Positions 7,350 to 16,205 of a DNA stretch of 45,997 bases are shown piece by piece. The stretch spans positions 1 to 45,997 of the forward strand of contig JAKORG010000038.1 of NCBI GenBank assembly GCA_029777945.1, written 5' to 3'. Below the pieces are notes generated by a model. The model was not told the DNA's origin and made no database searches. It saw nothing but the letters and a program-made list of their open reading frames with translations. A program made the translations under genes and the position numbers. Position 1 is the first letter of the stretch; each line of letters begins with the position of its first letter. The stretch comes from Deltaproteobacteria bacterium (lineage in GTDB: Bacteria > Desulfobacterota > Syntrophorhabdia > Syntrophorhabdales > Syntrophorhabdaceae).

Positions 7350-8348
7350 TCATTTCATAATAAATGAAAGAAGCTCAACCATCCTGTTCGAGAAACCCCA
7401 TTCATTGTCATACCATGAAAGAATTTTTACCATATTTCCACCTATTACGTTTATATTCGGTATATCTATTATGGAAGAATGGGGGTTTCCATTGAAATCA
7501 CGGGATACTAAAGGTTCTTCGGAACAGTATAATATATTTTTCATGGGTCCTGCTGCATATTCCTTAAATTTTTCAATCAATTCTTCCTTTGTAGTATTTT
7601 TGTATAGGGTAGCCACAAAATCTACTATGGATACATTAGGTGTTGGAACCCTTATTGCAATACCGTCAAGTTTTCCTTTCATTTCAGGTATGACCTCTGA
7701 CATTGCTTTAGCCGCCCCTGTTGTTGTGGGAATCATAGAAAGTGCAGCAGCCCTTGCCCTCCTTAAATCTTTGTGCGGTTCATCGAGAACCACTTGGTCG
7801 TTAGTGAATGCATGGATGGTAGTCATCAAACCTTTTTCAATGCCAAATTCCTTATGGAGCACCTTTACTATCGGTGCAAGGCAGTTTGTGGTGCAAGAGC
7901 CCATGGAAATTATGTGATGTTTTGTCTTGTCGTAGACCTCCTCATTCACCCCGAGCACAAAAGTAACATCAGGGGCCTTTGCAGGGGCTGATATGACTAC
8001 CTTCTTTGCGCCTGCCTTTATATGTTTTTCAGCACCTGCCCTGTCAGTGAATTTGCCCGTGCTTTCAAGGACAACATCGATGCCAAGGTCTTTCCAGGGA
8101 AGAGATTCTGGCTCTCTTATGGAATAAGCCCTTATTTCTTTACCGTTTATTATAATGGCATTATCTGTTGCTTTTATTTCTCCATTCATAATCCCGTGAA
8201 CAGAATCGTATTTTAAAAGATGGGCTAATGTCTTGGCATCTGTTATATCATTTACAGCCACAAAATCTAAATCCTTGTTCCCTATACCTGCCCTCAACAC
8301 GAGTCTCCCAATCCTTCCAAAACCATTGATTGCTATTTTATATGCCAT
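7350..8348 (-). CDS. gap: Glyceraldehyde-3-phosphate dehydrogenase, type I
   Basis: Oxidises glyceraldehyde 3-phosphate to 1,3-bisphosphoglycerate with NAD(P)+ and phosphate. It has the Rossmann start I-N-G-F-G-R-I-G-R (7-15), N-D at 33-34 (D34 favours NAD+), catalytic C152 in G-S-C-T-T-N-C-L-A-P, and the T-I-H-A-F-T-N-D-Q segment with the catalytic His. The loop before the Cys reads S-M-G-S rather than the usual S-N-A-S, a minor change. First gene of the gap-pgk-tpiA-secG-tRNA unit, with ribosome binding site AAAGGAGGG and its own promoter upstream. Confidence 0.97.
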   Translation of the reverse strand: MAYKIAINGFGRIGRLVLRAGIGNKDLDFVAVNDITDAKTLAHLLKYDSVHGIMNGEIKATDNAIIINGKEIRAYSIREPESLPWKDLGIDVVLESTGKFTDRAGAEKHIKAGAKKVVISAPAKAPDVTFVLGVNEEVYDKTKHHIISMGSCTTNCLAPIVKVLHKEFGIEKGLMTTIHAFTNDQVVLDEPHKDLRRARAAALSMIPTTTGAAKAMSEVIPEMKGKLDGIAIRVPTPNVSIVDFVATLYKNTTKEELIEKFKEYAAGPMKNILYCSEEPLVSRDFNGNPHSSIIDIPNINVIGGNMVKILSWYDNEWGFSNRMVELLSFIMK

Positions 8349-8371
8349 ATAACCCTCCTTTTTTTATTTAA

Positions 8372-8400
8372 ATACTAATTTGAAATTAACGTTATGTCAA
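8372..8400 (-). promoter_or_regulatory. Promoter of the gap-pgk-tpiA-secG operon
   Basis: On the minus strand TTGACA (8400-8395), 17-nt spacer, TAGTAT (8377-8372). The -35 box overlaps the pgsA stop codon. Transcription would start near 8365, leaving a leader of about 17 nt that holds little more than the ribosome binding site. Confidence 0.65.
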
Positions 8401-8924
8401 ATATTTTCTGATTGTTTAAGGGCTTTTAGACCCCTTATTAAATAATGTATGCCCGATAAGATGGTAAAAAAGAAAGTGATATAAAAGAGCGGTTCCTTAT
8501 AGTCTTTTTTATCAGACCAGAGGATATATATTATTGTTATTATCTGGAACAAAGTCGTTAGTTTACTTAATACGCTCGGAGAAGGTTTTAGTCTGTTTGA
8601 AATAAGATACAGCAATATAAAACCTCCGGCAATCAAAAAGTCCCTTGAGATAACAGTCAATGTCACCCATAAGGGGATAAAGCCTTTAAGGGTTAAAATA
8701 ATATAAGAAGAAGCAAGCATCACCTTATCAGCCATAGGGTCGAGTATGGCACCGAGATATGTTTTTGCCTTCATAATCCTGGCAAGAAAACCGTCAAGGA
8801 GATCGCTTAATCCCTGGGCAATAAACAAACATAATGCCAAGTTGAATCTATTTTCGTTTATGGCGATTATAAAAAATATGGTGATAAAAAGTCTGAAAAC
8901 AGAAAAAAGGTTTGGTATATTCAT
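8397..8924 (-). CDS. pgsA: CDP-diacylglycerol-glycerol-3-phosphate 3-phosphatidyltransferase
   Basis: Membrane enzyme that makes phosphatidylglycerol phosphate, first committed step to phosphatidylglycerol and cardiolipin. The CDP-alcohol phosphotransferase signature D-x2-D-G-x2-A-R-x8-G-x3-D-x3-D is complete (D-L-L-D-G-F-L-A-R ... G-A-I-L-D-P-M-A-D-K, residues about 40-66). The rest is hydrophobic helices. 175 residues is usual for PgsA. The start overlaps the end of dnaB by 4 nt, so it is coupled to the upstream replication/ribosome genes. Substrate specificity within the superfamily is by resemblance. Confidence 0.87.
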   Translation of the reverse strand: MNIPNLFSVFRLFITIFFIIAINENRFNLALCLFIAQGLSDLLDGFLARIMKAKTYLGAILDPMADKVMLASSYIILTLKGFIPLWVTLTVISRDFLIAGGFILLYLISNRLKPSPSVLSKLTTLFQIITIIYILWSDKKDYKEPLFYITFFFTILSGIHYLIRGLKALKQSENI

Positions 8925-10291
8925 TCCTTAAACAGATTTCTAAAAGCAGTAAACCTGTCGATAAATGCAAGCTCAACAGTATCGGTCGGTCCGTTTCTTT
9001 GTTTTCCTATTATTATCTCTGCTATGCCTTTATTGGGATTATCGGGGCTTTTGTTATATACCTCATCCCTGTAAATAAACAAAATCACATCAGCATCCTG
9101 TTCGATCGCCCCTGATTCCCTTAAGTCTGCAAGTCTTGGCCTTTTATTATCCCTCTCCCTTGTTTCTGGTGCCCTGTTTAATTGGGAGATGGCCATTACA
9201 GGTATATTAAGTTCCTTTGCGAGCGCCTTTAGAGACCTTGATATCTCTGAAATTTCCTGTTCCCTTCTATCTGTATTTGTCCTGCCCCTCATGAGCTGTA
9301 GATAGTCCACAACTATTAAGCCAAGACCATGTTCTTTTTTTAATCTTCTCGCCCTTGCCCTTAATTCGAGGACACCCATGGCTGGTGTGTCGTCTATAAA
9401 TATAGGTGCTTTTGATAATTTGCCTGTGGCTTCCACAAGCTTTGGCCATTCATTTATTGATAGTGTGCCTGTTCTCAATTTTGAATGGTCTATTTCTGCT
9501 TCAGAACTAAGTAACCTTGTAACAAGTTGTTCTTTAGACATCTCAAGGGAGAATATACCTACGGTAACGGGTTTTTCACTGTTTGTTGCTGCATACTGGG
9601 CTATGTTCATACAAAAGGCTGTCTTTCCCATGCTCGGTCTTCCTGCTACGATAATAAGGTCAGACGGTTGAAGTCCGCTTGTTAACCTGTCGAGCTCAAT
9701 AAAACCCGTTGGGATACCTGTAACCGTTTGTTTTTTATGATATAGGCTCTCAATAACCTCGATGTTTTTCATTGCTATATCTTTTATGTGGAAAAAGGAC
9801 GGTCTCAGTTTTTTTTCTGCAACCTGGAATATCATCTTTTCCGCCTCATCCAAATAAGAGTCCACATCCATATCTGCTTCGTGTCCTTTTTCGATGATTA
9901 TCGTTGCAGTCTGGATTATATTTCTTAAGAGTGCCTTTTCTCTTATAATCTTTGCATACTGGGTGATATTGGCAGAGGTGGGCATTATATCAACGAGGGT
10001 ATTGAGATAGGCAATACCTCCTATGTCTTCTAATAATCCTCTATCCTTGGCAAAACTCGTAACAGTTATTATGTCTATTGCCTCATTGCGTTCATATAAA
10101 TCAGAAATGATTTTAAAGAGTTTTGCATGGGCATCCCTGTAGAAGTCATCGGGACCCACCATATCTATCACCCTGTTTATGGCCTCGCTATCAACAAGTA
10201 GACCTCCCAGGAGAGACTGCTCTGCCTCTATATTTTGAGGCGGTAATATATCTTTTCTTCTATCCTGCTGTGCTATTTTCTGTCTTGGCAT
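8921..10291 (-). CDS. dnaB: Replicative DNA helicase DnaB
   Basis: Hexameric 5'-3' helicase at the replication fork. The N-terminal primase-interacting domain begins with P-P-Q-N-I-E-A-E-Q-S-L-L-G (about residues 16-28), followed by a linker and the RecA-like ATPase domain with Walker A G-R-P-S-M-G-K-T, Walker B L-I-V-V-D-Y-L-Q-L-M and the S-Q-L-N-R motif. 456 residues, no intein. It lies 3 nt after rplI; the rpsF-rpsR-rplI-dnaB order is widely conserved. Confidence 0.97.
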   Translation of the reverse strand: MPRQKIAQQDRRKDILPPQNIEAEQSLLGGLLVDSEAINRVIDMVGPDDFYRDAHAKLFKIISDLYERNEAIDIITVTSFAKDRGLLEDIGGIAYLNTLVDIMPTSANITQYAKIIREKALLRNIIQTATIIIEKGHEADMDVDSYLDEAEKMIFQVAEKKLRPSFFHIKDIAMKNIEVIESLYHKKQTVTGIPTGFIELDRLTSGLQPSDLIIVAGRPSMGKTAFCMNIAQYAATNSEKPVTVGIFSLEMSKEQLVTRLLSSEAEIDHSKLRTGTLSINEWPKLVEATGKLSKAPIFIDDTPAMGVLELRARARRLKKEHGLGLIVVDYLQLMRGRTNTDRREQEISEISRSLKALAKELNIPVMAISQLNRAPETRERDNKRPRLADLRESGAIEQDADVILFIYRDEVYNKSPDNPNKGIAEIIIGKQRNGPTDTVELAFIDRFTAFRNLFKE

Positions 10292-10294
10292 TTT

Positions 10295-10744
10295 TTATGC
10301 TTCTTTTTCTACCTCTAATTTCACAGATGCTATGATTCCTTTTTCAATTTGTGCACCAAAAGTATGCATGCCTATAGATTTTATAGGTTCATCTATCCTT
10401 ATCTTTTTCTTTTCTATATAAAGCCCCGTTTCTTTTTTAATTAAATCGGATAGTTCCTGGGGTGTAACTGAACCAAAAAGCCTGCCATCCTGGCCTGCCT
10501 TCTTTTTTATATTAAGTGTAATTTCCTCAAGCTTTGCCTTGATCTCGCCTGCAGTCTTTATCTGTCTTTCTTTCTTTTTTTCAAATTCTTTTATAATATG
10601 TTCAAATCTCTTTATGTTTCCCTCTGATGCAGGCAGTGCCAGACCTCTTGGAAGTAGAAAATTTCTTCCATAACCATCTCTTACCTCAATAACATCGCCT
10701 TTTTTACCTGTACCTTTTATATCCCTTGTGAGAATTACCTTCAT
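10295..10744 (-). CDS. rplI: 50S ribosomal protein L9
   Basis: Binds 23S rRNA near the base of the L1 stalk. The N-terminal signature G-x-x-G-D-V-I-E-V-x-x-G-Y-x-R-N-F-L-L-P-R-G is present, followed by the long charged connecting helix and the C-terminal domain. At 149 residues the length is standard. It sits between rpsR and dnaB in the ribosomal S6 operon. Confidence 0.97.
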   Translation of the reverse strand: MKVILTRDIKGTGKKGDVIEVRDGYGRNFLLPRGLALPASEGNIKRFEHIIKEFEKKKERQIKTAGEIKAKLEEITLNIKKKAGQDGRLFGSVTPQELSDLIKKETGLYIEKKKIRIDEPIKSIGMHTFGAQIEKGIIASVKLEVEKEA

Positions 10745-10756
10745 TTCTATCCTCCG

Positions 10757-11026
10757 CTACTTAGAGAGTGTGGTGAATGGAAGAAACGCAATGTGACGGG
10801 CGATATTTATTGATTCCCTTAGTTTTCTCTGATGATAGGCACAGGTTCCTGTCATTCTTCTCGGCATGATTTTACCCCTTTCGGTAATAAAGTTTTTCAA
10901 TAATTTCGGGTCCTTATAGTTGATGACCAGATTTGGGTCCTGACAAAACCTGCATACCTTTTTTCTCATATAGACCCTTTTTTTCTGAATATCCTGCACC
11001 TTTGCTGGTTTTATTGTTCTTGCCAT
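10757..11026 (-). CDS. rpsR: 30S ribosomal protein S18
   Basis: Small-subunit protein that pairs with S6 on the platform. 89 residues. It carries C-R-F-C near residue 26 and a later C-A-Y-H, the zinc-ribbon-like (C+) form of S18, followed by [19 protein letters not shown]. It starts immediately after the OB-fold gene stop (no gap) in the rpsF operon. Confidence 0.97.
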   Translation of the reverse strand: MARTIKPAKVQDIQKKRVYMRKKVCRFCQDPNLVINYKDPKLLKNFITERGKIMPRRMTGTCAYHQRKLRESINIARHIAFLPFTTLSK

Positions 11027-11293
11027 TTAAACCTCCGTTTTGAAAATTTTATTTGCCTCCACCCTGAAGGTAAATTGATTGCCCTTTTTTATTTTAGCCA
11101 GTGCACCTTCAACTATTATGTTGTCAGTTTTTCTTATATCCATGTCTTCCATAGCCTTTTTTTTGTGCACGACCTCAATGGAAAACCTCTTATCTTCATT
11201 AAGGAGTGAAAAAATCAGTATCTTTTCACCCTTTGGTGAAGAATAAAACTCTATGTCAGAGTCAATTGTTCCTGATAGGAAAAGTCTGTTCAA
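11027..11293 (-). CDS. Small OB-fold (PriB/SSB-like) protein
   Basis: 88 residues between rpsF and rpsR, where other bacteria place ssb or priB. The pattern N-R-L-F-L-S-G-T-I near the start, F-S-I-E-V-V in the middle and an I-I-V-E-G-A-L strand fit a single OB-fold. It lacks the C-terminal acidic tail of true SSB, so it is more like PriB or a reduced SSB paralogue. It overlaps rpsF by 4 nt. A role in single-strand DNA binding or primosome loading is inferred from position and fold only. Confidence 0.6.
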   Translation of the reverse strand: MNRLFLSGTIDSDIEFYSSPKGEKILIFSLLNEDKRFSIEVVHKKKAMEDMDIRKTDNIIVEGALAKIKKGNQFTFRVEANKIFKTEV

Positions 11294-11646
11294 GCAAACT
11301 CACCCTCTAACTCATCAAAAACGACATGTTCTGGTGGTTGTTCAGGACCTTTTTCATCGTCTTCCACCTTTATAAACATATGTCGTAAAATGGCATCGAT
11401 GTTTTTATAAAATCTACCGATAGTGGTAAGATTCTTTTCATCGATGTCTAAAAGTATGTAATAGTAGTGTCCCCTATCTTTTTTCTTGATAGAGTAAGAA
11501 AGTTTACGAACAGACCAGTCATCGAACCTTACTATATTACCGCCTGCTTTTTCAATATTCAGCCTTATACGCTTTAAAAGTTCTTCCTCTTCATCTTTTG
11601 ATAAATCAGGATTAATAATGATTACGTTTTCGTATCTTCTTCCCAC
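11290..11646 (-). CDS. rpsF: 30S ribosomal protein S6
   Basis: 118 residues, starting with the typical R-Y-E-N-V-I-I-I-N-P strand. It contains W-S-V-R-K-L-S-Y-S-I-K-K-K-D-R-G-H-Y-Y-Y, the conserved lysine/aromatic block, and has an acidic C-terminal tail. S6 dimerises with S18, encoded two genes on. First ribosomal gene of this group; it follows yajC with a 1-nt gap. Confidence 0.96.
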   Translation of the reverse strand: MGRRYENVIIINPDLSKDEEEELLKRIRLNIEKAGGNIVRFDDWSVRKLSYSIKKKDRGHYYYILLDIDEKNLTTIGRFYKNIDAILRHMFIKVEDDEKGPEQPPEHVVFDELEGEFA

Positions 11647-11647
11647 A

Positions 11648-11968
11648 TTATTCTCCTTTCGGTGCTAACATTACTATTGCAGATTTCAATACCTTTATCC
11701 TTATTTTCTCTGCAATTTCAATTGTTACTGTATTGTCTGTAATGCCTGTTATTTTACCATAAATGCCACCTGATGTCACAACTTCATCACCTTTTTTTAA
11801 ATTTTCTAAAAATTGCTTTTGTTCCTTTGCTTTTTTCTGTTGTGGCCTTATGAGTAAAAAGTAAAAGACAACGATGAGCAGTACTAAAGGTAAAAGCCCC
11901 ATCCATTGCTGCCCACCCTGTCCTGCCTGTCCTGCCTGATTACCCATTGCATATGCTAAATCAATCAT
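11648..11968 (-). CDS. yajC: Preprotein translocase accessory subunit YajC
   Basis: Single-pass inner-membrane protein of the SecDF-YajC complex. The 106 residues have a short Gly/Gln-rich start, a membrane helix (about 23-41), the hallmark R-P-Q-Q-K-K and the G-D-x-V-V-T-S-G-G-I-Y-G-K-I motif. It overlaps tgt by 8 nt. tgt-yajC(-secD) linkage is common; here secD/secF do not follow. Confidence 0.95.
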   Translation of the reverse strand: MIDLAYAMGNQAGQAGQGGQQWMGLLPLVLLIVVFYFLLIRPQQKKAKEQKQFLENLKKGDEVVTSGGIYGKITGITDNTVTIEIAEKIRIKVLKSAIVMLAPKGE

Positions 11969-13097
11969 TTATTTCACCTCCTTTCCACCTTGATTTGAAT
12001 TCGTTATAAAATTCGTCGAATACATCCATTTTGATTGCCTCTCTTATTTTTTTCAAAAGCTCATTGTAGAAATATATATTGTGAAGTGTGTTGAGATAGA
12101 AACTCGTAAGCTCATGGGATACGATGAGGTGTCTCAAATATGCCCTTGAATATGTTCTACACGTATAACAACCACAATTTTCATCTATCGGTCTTTTATC
12201 CTTCTGGTATTTTGCATTTTTTATATTTATCTTTCCTTCCCAGGTAAAAAGCCCACCATTTCTTGCCACCCTCGTTGGTATTATGCAGTCAAACATGTCT
12301 ATGCCTCTTTTCACACCTTCTATAATATCCTCAGGAAAACCAAGTCCCATCAAGTATCTCGGTTTATCATGGGGTAACATTTCCATAATTGCATCTACCA
12401 TATCCCACATAAGGCTCTTTGGTTCACCAACACTTAAACCGCCTATGGCATATCCATCAAAGTCCAACTCTATGAGTTCATTAGCTGACCTTATCCTTAA
12501 ATCCTTATAAAATCCACCTTGAATAATACCGAATAATGCGGCTTTACCGTTTTTTTTTGCCTTTTTTGATCTTTCAGCCCATTTTTTCGTTAACTCTATA
12601 GACTTTTCCGTATATTCATAGCTTGAAGGATAAGGGACACATTCATCAAGACACATCCATATATCAGAACCTATATTATCCTGTATTTCTATTACCCTTT
12701 CCGGTGTAAGAAAATGTTTTGACCCATCTATATGGGATTGAAATTCCACACCCTCTGGCCTAATCTTTCTTAGAACCCCGAGACTGAATATTTGGTACCC
12801 ACCGCTGTCTGTAAGCACTGCCTTATCCCAGCTTGAAAATTTATGTATACCTCCCAAATCTTTTATAAGCGTATCACCAGGCCTTAGATAAAGGTGATAG
12901 GCATTTGAAAGTATCATTTGAATACCTATCTCTTTTAAATCTTTGTGGGTTGCAGCCTTTATAGTGCCCTGTGTTCCCACAGGCATAAAAACAGGCGTAT
13001 CCACATTACCATGGTTTGTTTTTAATATGCCAAGCCTTGCATTTTCACTCTTTTTTAAAATCTCAATAATCTCCATATGTTTTAGATAACCCCTCAA
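11961..13097 (-). CDS. tgt: tRNA-guanine transglycosylase
   Basis: Exchanges guanine-34 for preQ1 in tRNAs Asp, Asn, His and Tyr, a step of queuosine synthesis. The TIM-barrel enzyme shows A-Y-H-L-Y-L-R-P-G, the catalytic D-S-G-G-Y-Q-I-F-S-L segment, G-G-L-S-V-G-E and the zinc site C-x-C-x2-C...H near residue 320. A run of eight residues before M-E-I-I-E suggests translation may begin at the internal Met; the longer start is kept because it overlaps queA by 4 nt (ATGA-type coupling). Confidence 0.96.
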   Translation of the reverse strand: MRGYLKHMEIIEILKKSENARLGILKTNHGNVDTPVFMPVGTQGTIKAATHKDLKEIGIQMILSNAYHLYLRPGDTLIKDLGGIHKFSSWDKAVLTDSGGYQIFSLGVLRKIRPEGVEFQSHIDGSKHFLTPERVIEIQDNIGSDIWMCLDECVPYPSSYEYTEKSIELTKKWAERSKKAKKNGKAALFGIIQGGFYKDLRIRSANELIELDFDGYAIGGLSVGEPKSLMWDMVDAIMEMLPHDKPRYLMGLGFPEDIIEGVKRGIDMFDCIIPTRVARNGGLFTWEGKINIKNAKYQKDKRPIDENCGCYTCRTYSRAYLRHLIVSHELTSFYLNTLHNIYFYNELLKKIREAIKMDVFDEFYNEFKSRWKGGEIND

Positions 13098-14110
13098 ACA
13101 ACAAACATGGCATCTCCATAGCTGTAAAACCTGTATTTTTTTTCTATTGCCTCCTTATAGCATTTCAAGAGATTTTCCTTCCCTGTAAATGCCGCTACAA
13201 GCATAAGAGGGGTAGACCTGGGTAGATGAAAATTTGTTATCAGCGCATCTACTATGTTAAATCTATATCCAGGATATATAAAGATATCCGTATACCCTTC
13301 CAGTTGAAAATCACCTTTTCTGGAGAATATGGATTCAATGGTCCTTACAGCACTTGTGCCGCAGGCAATCACCCTTTTTCTTTCTTGTTTTGCTCTTTTT
13401 AAAATTTCAAATGTAAGAGGAGAGACCTTATAATATTCACCGTGCATTTTGTGTTCTTCTACATTTTTTTCCTTAATAAGAAGGAATGTACCTATACCAA
13501 TGTGAAGGGTTACCTTAACTATCTTAACACCCATCTTATTTATCTTATTTAGAAGGTCTTCTGTAAAATGCAGACCAGCAGTAGGTGCTGCTACAGAACC
13601 TGCATATTGGGCATATACGGTTTGATACATATCATAGTCAATGTCGTTTTTTTCTTTTCTTTTTATATAAGGTGGTAGAGGCATCAGGCCGTGAGTATTT
13701 ATAAACTCCATAGTGTCTCCATTGTATGAAAAATCTATAGTCCAGAAAGAGCAGTTTCTTTCCAAACGTGCCTCCACATCTTTTATTTTAACATGAAGTT
13801 TCTTTATGTTTCTCTTAATGCTTTTGACTAAACACTTCCACATTTTCTTGTCCATCTGTTCAATAAGCGTGATATCCACGATCCCACCAGTTTCTTTTTT
13901 TGCTATAAGCCTTGCAGGTATTACCTTGCTATCGTTTAGAACAAGGATATCCCCTTCTTTAAGGTATTGGGTTATATCCTTAAACAAACTATGTTCTATA
14001 TAATCTCTTTTTCTGTCATATACCAGAAGACGGGAAGATGCCCTGTCCTTTTCAGGATACTGGGCAATATATCCCTCTGGTAGATGATAATCAAATTCTT
14101 CAATATTCAT
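13094..14110 (-). CDS. queA: S-adenosylmethionine:tRNA ribosyltransferase-isomerase
   Basis: Transfers and rearranges the ribosyl group of SAM onto preQ1-34 of tRNA to form epoxyqueuosine, the step after Tgt. 338 residues. It begins with the usual F-D-Y-x-L-P-x-x-Y-I-A-Q-Y-P and has A-A-P-T-A-G-L-H-F-T and the terminal T-N-F-H-L-P-R-S-T-P-L-M-L-V. First gene of the queA-tgt-yajC run, with a promoter directly upstream. Confidence 0.96.
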   Translation of the reverse strand: MNIEEFDYHLPEGYIAQYPEKDRASSRLLVYDRKRDYIEHSLFKDITQYLKEGDILVLNDSKVIPARLIAKKETGGIVDITLIEQMDKKMWKCLVKSIKRNIKKLHVKIKDVEARLERNCSFWTIDFSYNGDTMEFINTHGLMPLPPYIKRKEKNDIDYDMYQTVYAQYAGSVAAPTAGLHFTEDLLNKINKMGVKIVKVTLHIGIGTFLLIKEKNVEEHKMHGEYYKVSPLTFEILKRAKQERKRVIACGTSAVRTIESIFSRKGDFQLEGYTDIFIYPGYRFNIVDALITNFHLPRSTPLMLVAAFTGKENLLKCYKEAIEKKYRFYSYGDAMFVV

Positions 14111-14130
14111 AACCTGAAAAACAGCTTAAT

Positions 14131-14159
14131 TTTATAACAGATTGTGAAAATATAAGCAA
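14131..14159 (-). promoter_or_regulatory. Putative queA promoter
   Basis: In the 70-nt gap between the V-ATPase subunit D stop and queA: minus-strand TTGCTT (14159-14154), 17-nt spacer, TATAAA (14136-14131). It would separate expression of the queA-to-pgsA genes from the V-ATPase operon. Confidence 0.5.
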
Positions 14160-14180
14160 ATTAAAAAGATAAAAGCAAAA

Positions 14181-14810
14181 CTATGATTCCCGGGCAAGCC
14201 TTAATGATTTTATCTTCATAAGTCTTGCCGTATTTGACCTTTCCATCTCGTCGAGCTTATTTGTAATATATTTAACAGTTTCCTGCATCCGCGGTATAAC
14301 TGTGTATTCTAAGGCATTTACCCTTCTTCTCGTTTTTTCTATTTCTCCTGCCATAAGCCTGATAGTCTCTTCAAGTTCTACCATTTCTAAAATTTCAGGC
14401 AAAAAATCCTTAAGGGAAGCAATAGCCCTGTCAAGTTCAGGGGATGTATGAATCAACGAATACATATCTTTTATTTCACCAAAAGAAAACTCTAACCTGG
14501 GAACCATAACACCCATAATCCTGTTTCTGTTTATTTTTAATTCCAGCTCCTGTTTTGTGCTCTCCAGGGCATTTTCTGTTATCCGTCTTGACGATGTAAT
14601 ATCGGCAATTACAAAAAGTTTAAGGATCTTAGGCAACTGTTCATCGACCTTAATACGGGATATCTTGTATTTTTTAGAAATCTCTAAAAATTCCTTCATT
14701 AATCCATCAAGTTTGTCTTTTAAAAGTTTATGGCCCCGCAAGGCAACTACAAGCCTTTTTTTCAATCTTAAAAGCTCCATCCTTGTGGGGTTTATAGGTA
14801 ACCTTGCCAT
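14181..14810 (-). CDS. atpD: V-type ATP synthase subunit D
   Basis: Central rotor stalk subunit of the V/A-type ATPase: a long antiparallel coiled coil inside the A3B3 head that transmits rotation. 209 residues, beginning P-T-R-M-E-L-L-R-L-K-K-R-L, with R-R-V-N-A-L-E-Y near the C-terminal helix, both typical of subunit D. Last gene of the nine-gene operon, 2 nt after subunit B. Confidence 0.95.
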   Translation of the reverse strand: MARLPINPTRMELLRLKKRLVVALRGHKLLKDKLDGLMKEFLEISKKYKISRIKVDEQLPKILKLFVIADITSSRRITENALESTKQELELKINRNRIMGVMVPRLEFSFGEIKDMYSLIHTSPELDRAIASLKDFLPEILEMVELEETIRLMAGEIEKTRRRVNALEYTVIPRMQETVKYITNKLDEMERSNTARLMKIKSLRLARES

Positions 14811-14812
14811 AT

Positions 14813-16195
14813 TTATCTCGCAGGCAGATATTTATCGAGGAATTTTTCTCTGATTCTTTTCAACTCACCCCTTGGCAACATGGATAACAATTCCCATCCT
14901 ATCCTCATACTCTCTTCAATGGATCTGTTTTCATTTTCGCCCTGACGGACGAATTTATCCTCGAATTCATCGGCAAATTTCACAAAAAGTAAATCTTCCT
15001 CGCTTAATGCAGATTCACCGAGCACCACTGCAAGCTCCTTTGCATTTTTCCCCCTTGCGTATGCCGAATATAACTGATTCATGAGGTCTGCGTGGTCTTC
15101 CCTTGTCTTTCCTTCACCTATACCTTTATCTTTAAGCCTTGATAAGGAAGGTAAAACATCTACAGGGGGGTATATCCCCTTTGTATGTAGCGCCCTATTA
15201 ATAATAATCTGGCCCTCTGTTATATATCCTGTAAGGTCAGGTATGGGGTGTGTTTTATCATCTTCCGGCATAGTAAGAACTGGAATCTGGGTGATTGAGC
15301 CTTTTTTTCCTTTAATTCTGCCTGCCCTCTCGTATATAGTGGACAGATCAGTATACAAATATCCAGGATAGCCTCTCCTGCCAGGCACCTCTCTTCTTGC
15401 TGCAGATATCTCACGTAATGCCTCACAGTAATTGGTTATATCTGTCATTATGACAAGGACATGCATATCTTTTTCAAAGGCAAGGTATTCTGCAGTGGTA
15501 AGGGCCATTCTCGGCAATGCAATCCTTTCAATGGGAGGGTCATCGGCAAGGTTTACAAATACAACAGAACGTTCTATGGCCCCTGTTCTTCTGAAATCTG
15601 CTATAAAGAATTCCGCCTCTTCAAATGTAATGCCCATAGCAGCAAACACAACGGCGAATTTTTCCCCTGTCTTTAATACCTTTGCCTGTCTTGCAATCTG
15701 CACTGCAAGTCTCGAATGGGGCAATCCACTACCAGAAAATAATGGGAGTTTTTGTCCCCTCACAAGGGTATTTAAAAGGTCAATTGTTGATACACCAGTC
15801 TGGATGAATTCGTTTGGGTAATCCCTTGCAAAGGGATTGATGGGGCTTCCGTTTACATTGAGATACTTCTCCGGGATTATGGCCGGTCCATCGTCAATGG
15901 GACGACCGAATCCATCAAAGACCCTTCCAAGCATATCTATGGAAACGGCAAGTTCCATTCCCCTTGCGAGAAACCTTACCTTTACATCTTGAGGGGAAAG
16001 ACCGCTCGTTCCTTCAAAAACCTGAATGATTGCCTTATCTCCGCTTACCTCAAGGACACGTCCCCTTCGTAAAGACCCGTTTGCAAGCTTAACATCCGCC
16101 AGTTCTCCGTATGTTATACCCGAGACACCCTCCACTATCATGAGGGGGCCAACTATTTCTGTTACTGTTCTGTATTCTTTTGCAACATCTGCCAT
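14813..16195 (-). CDS. atpB: V-type ATP synthase subunit B
   Basis: Non-catalytic head subunit (460 residues). It has the nucleotide-fold start Y-R-T-V-T-E-I-x-G-P-L, a degenerate P-loop (S-G-S-G-L-P-H-S, no catalytic GKT), and [14 protein letters not shown] that places the arginine finger region. Adjacent to subunits A and D as in other V/A operons. Symbol follows V-ATPase usage, not the F-type atpB. Confidence 0.96.
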   Translation of the reverse strand: MADVAKEYRTVTEIVGPLMIVEGVSGITYGELADVKLANGSLRRGRVLEVSGDKAIIQVFEGTSGLSPQDVKVRFLARGMELAVSIDMLGRVFDGFGRPIDDGPAIIPEKYLNVNGSPINPFARDYPNEFIQTGVSTIDLLNTLVRGQKLPLFSGSGLPHSRLAVQIARQAKVLKTGEKFAVVFAAMGITFEEAEFFIADFRRTGAIERSVVFVNLADDPPIERIALPRMALTTAEYLAFEKDMHVLVIMTDITNYCEALREISAARREVPGRRGYPGYLYTDLSTIYERAGRIKGKKGSITQIPVLTMPEDDKTHPIPDLTGYITEGQIIINRALHTKGIYPPVDVLPSLSRLKDKGIGEGKTREDHADLMNQLYSAYARGKNAKELAVVLGESALSEEDLLFVKFADEFEDKFVRQGENENRSIEESMRIGWELLSMLPRGELKRIREKFLDKYLPAR

Positions 16196-16205
16196 CTCTA
16201 CCTCA

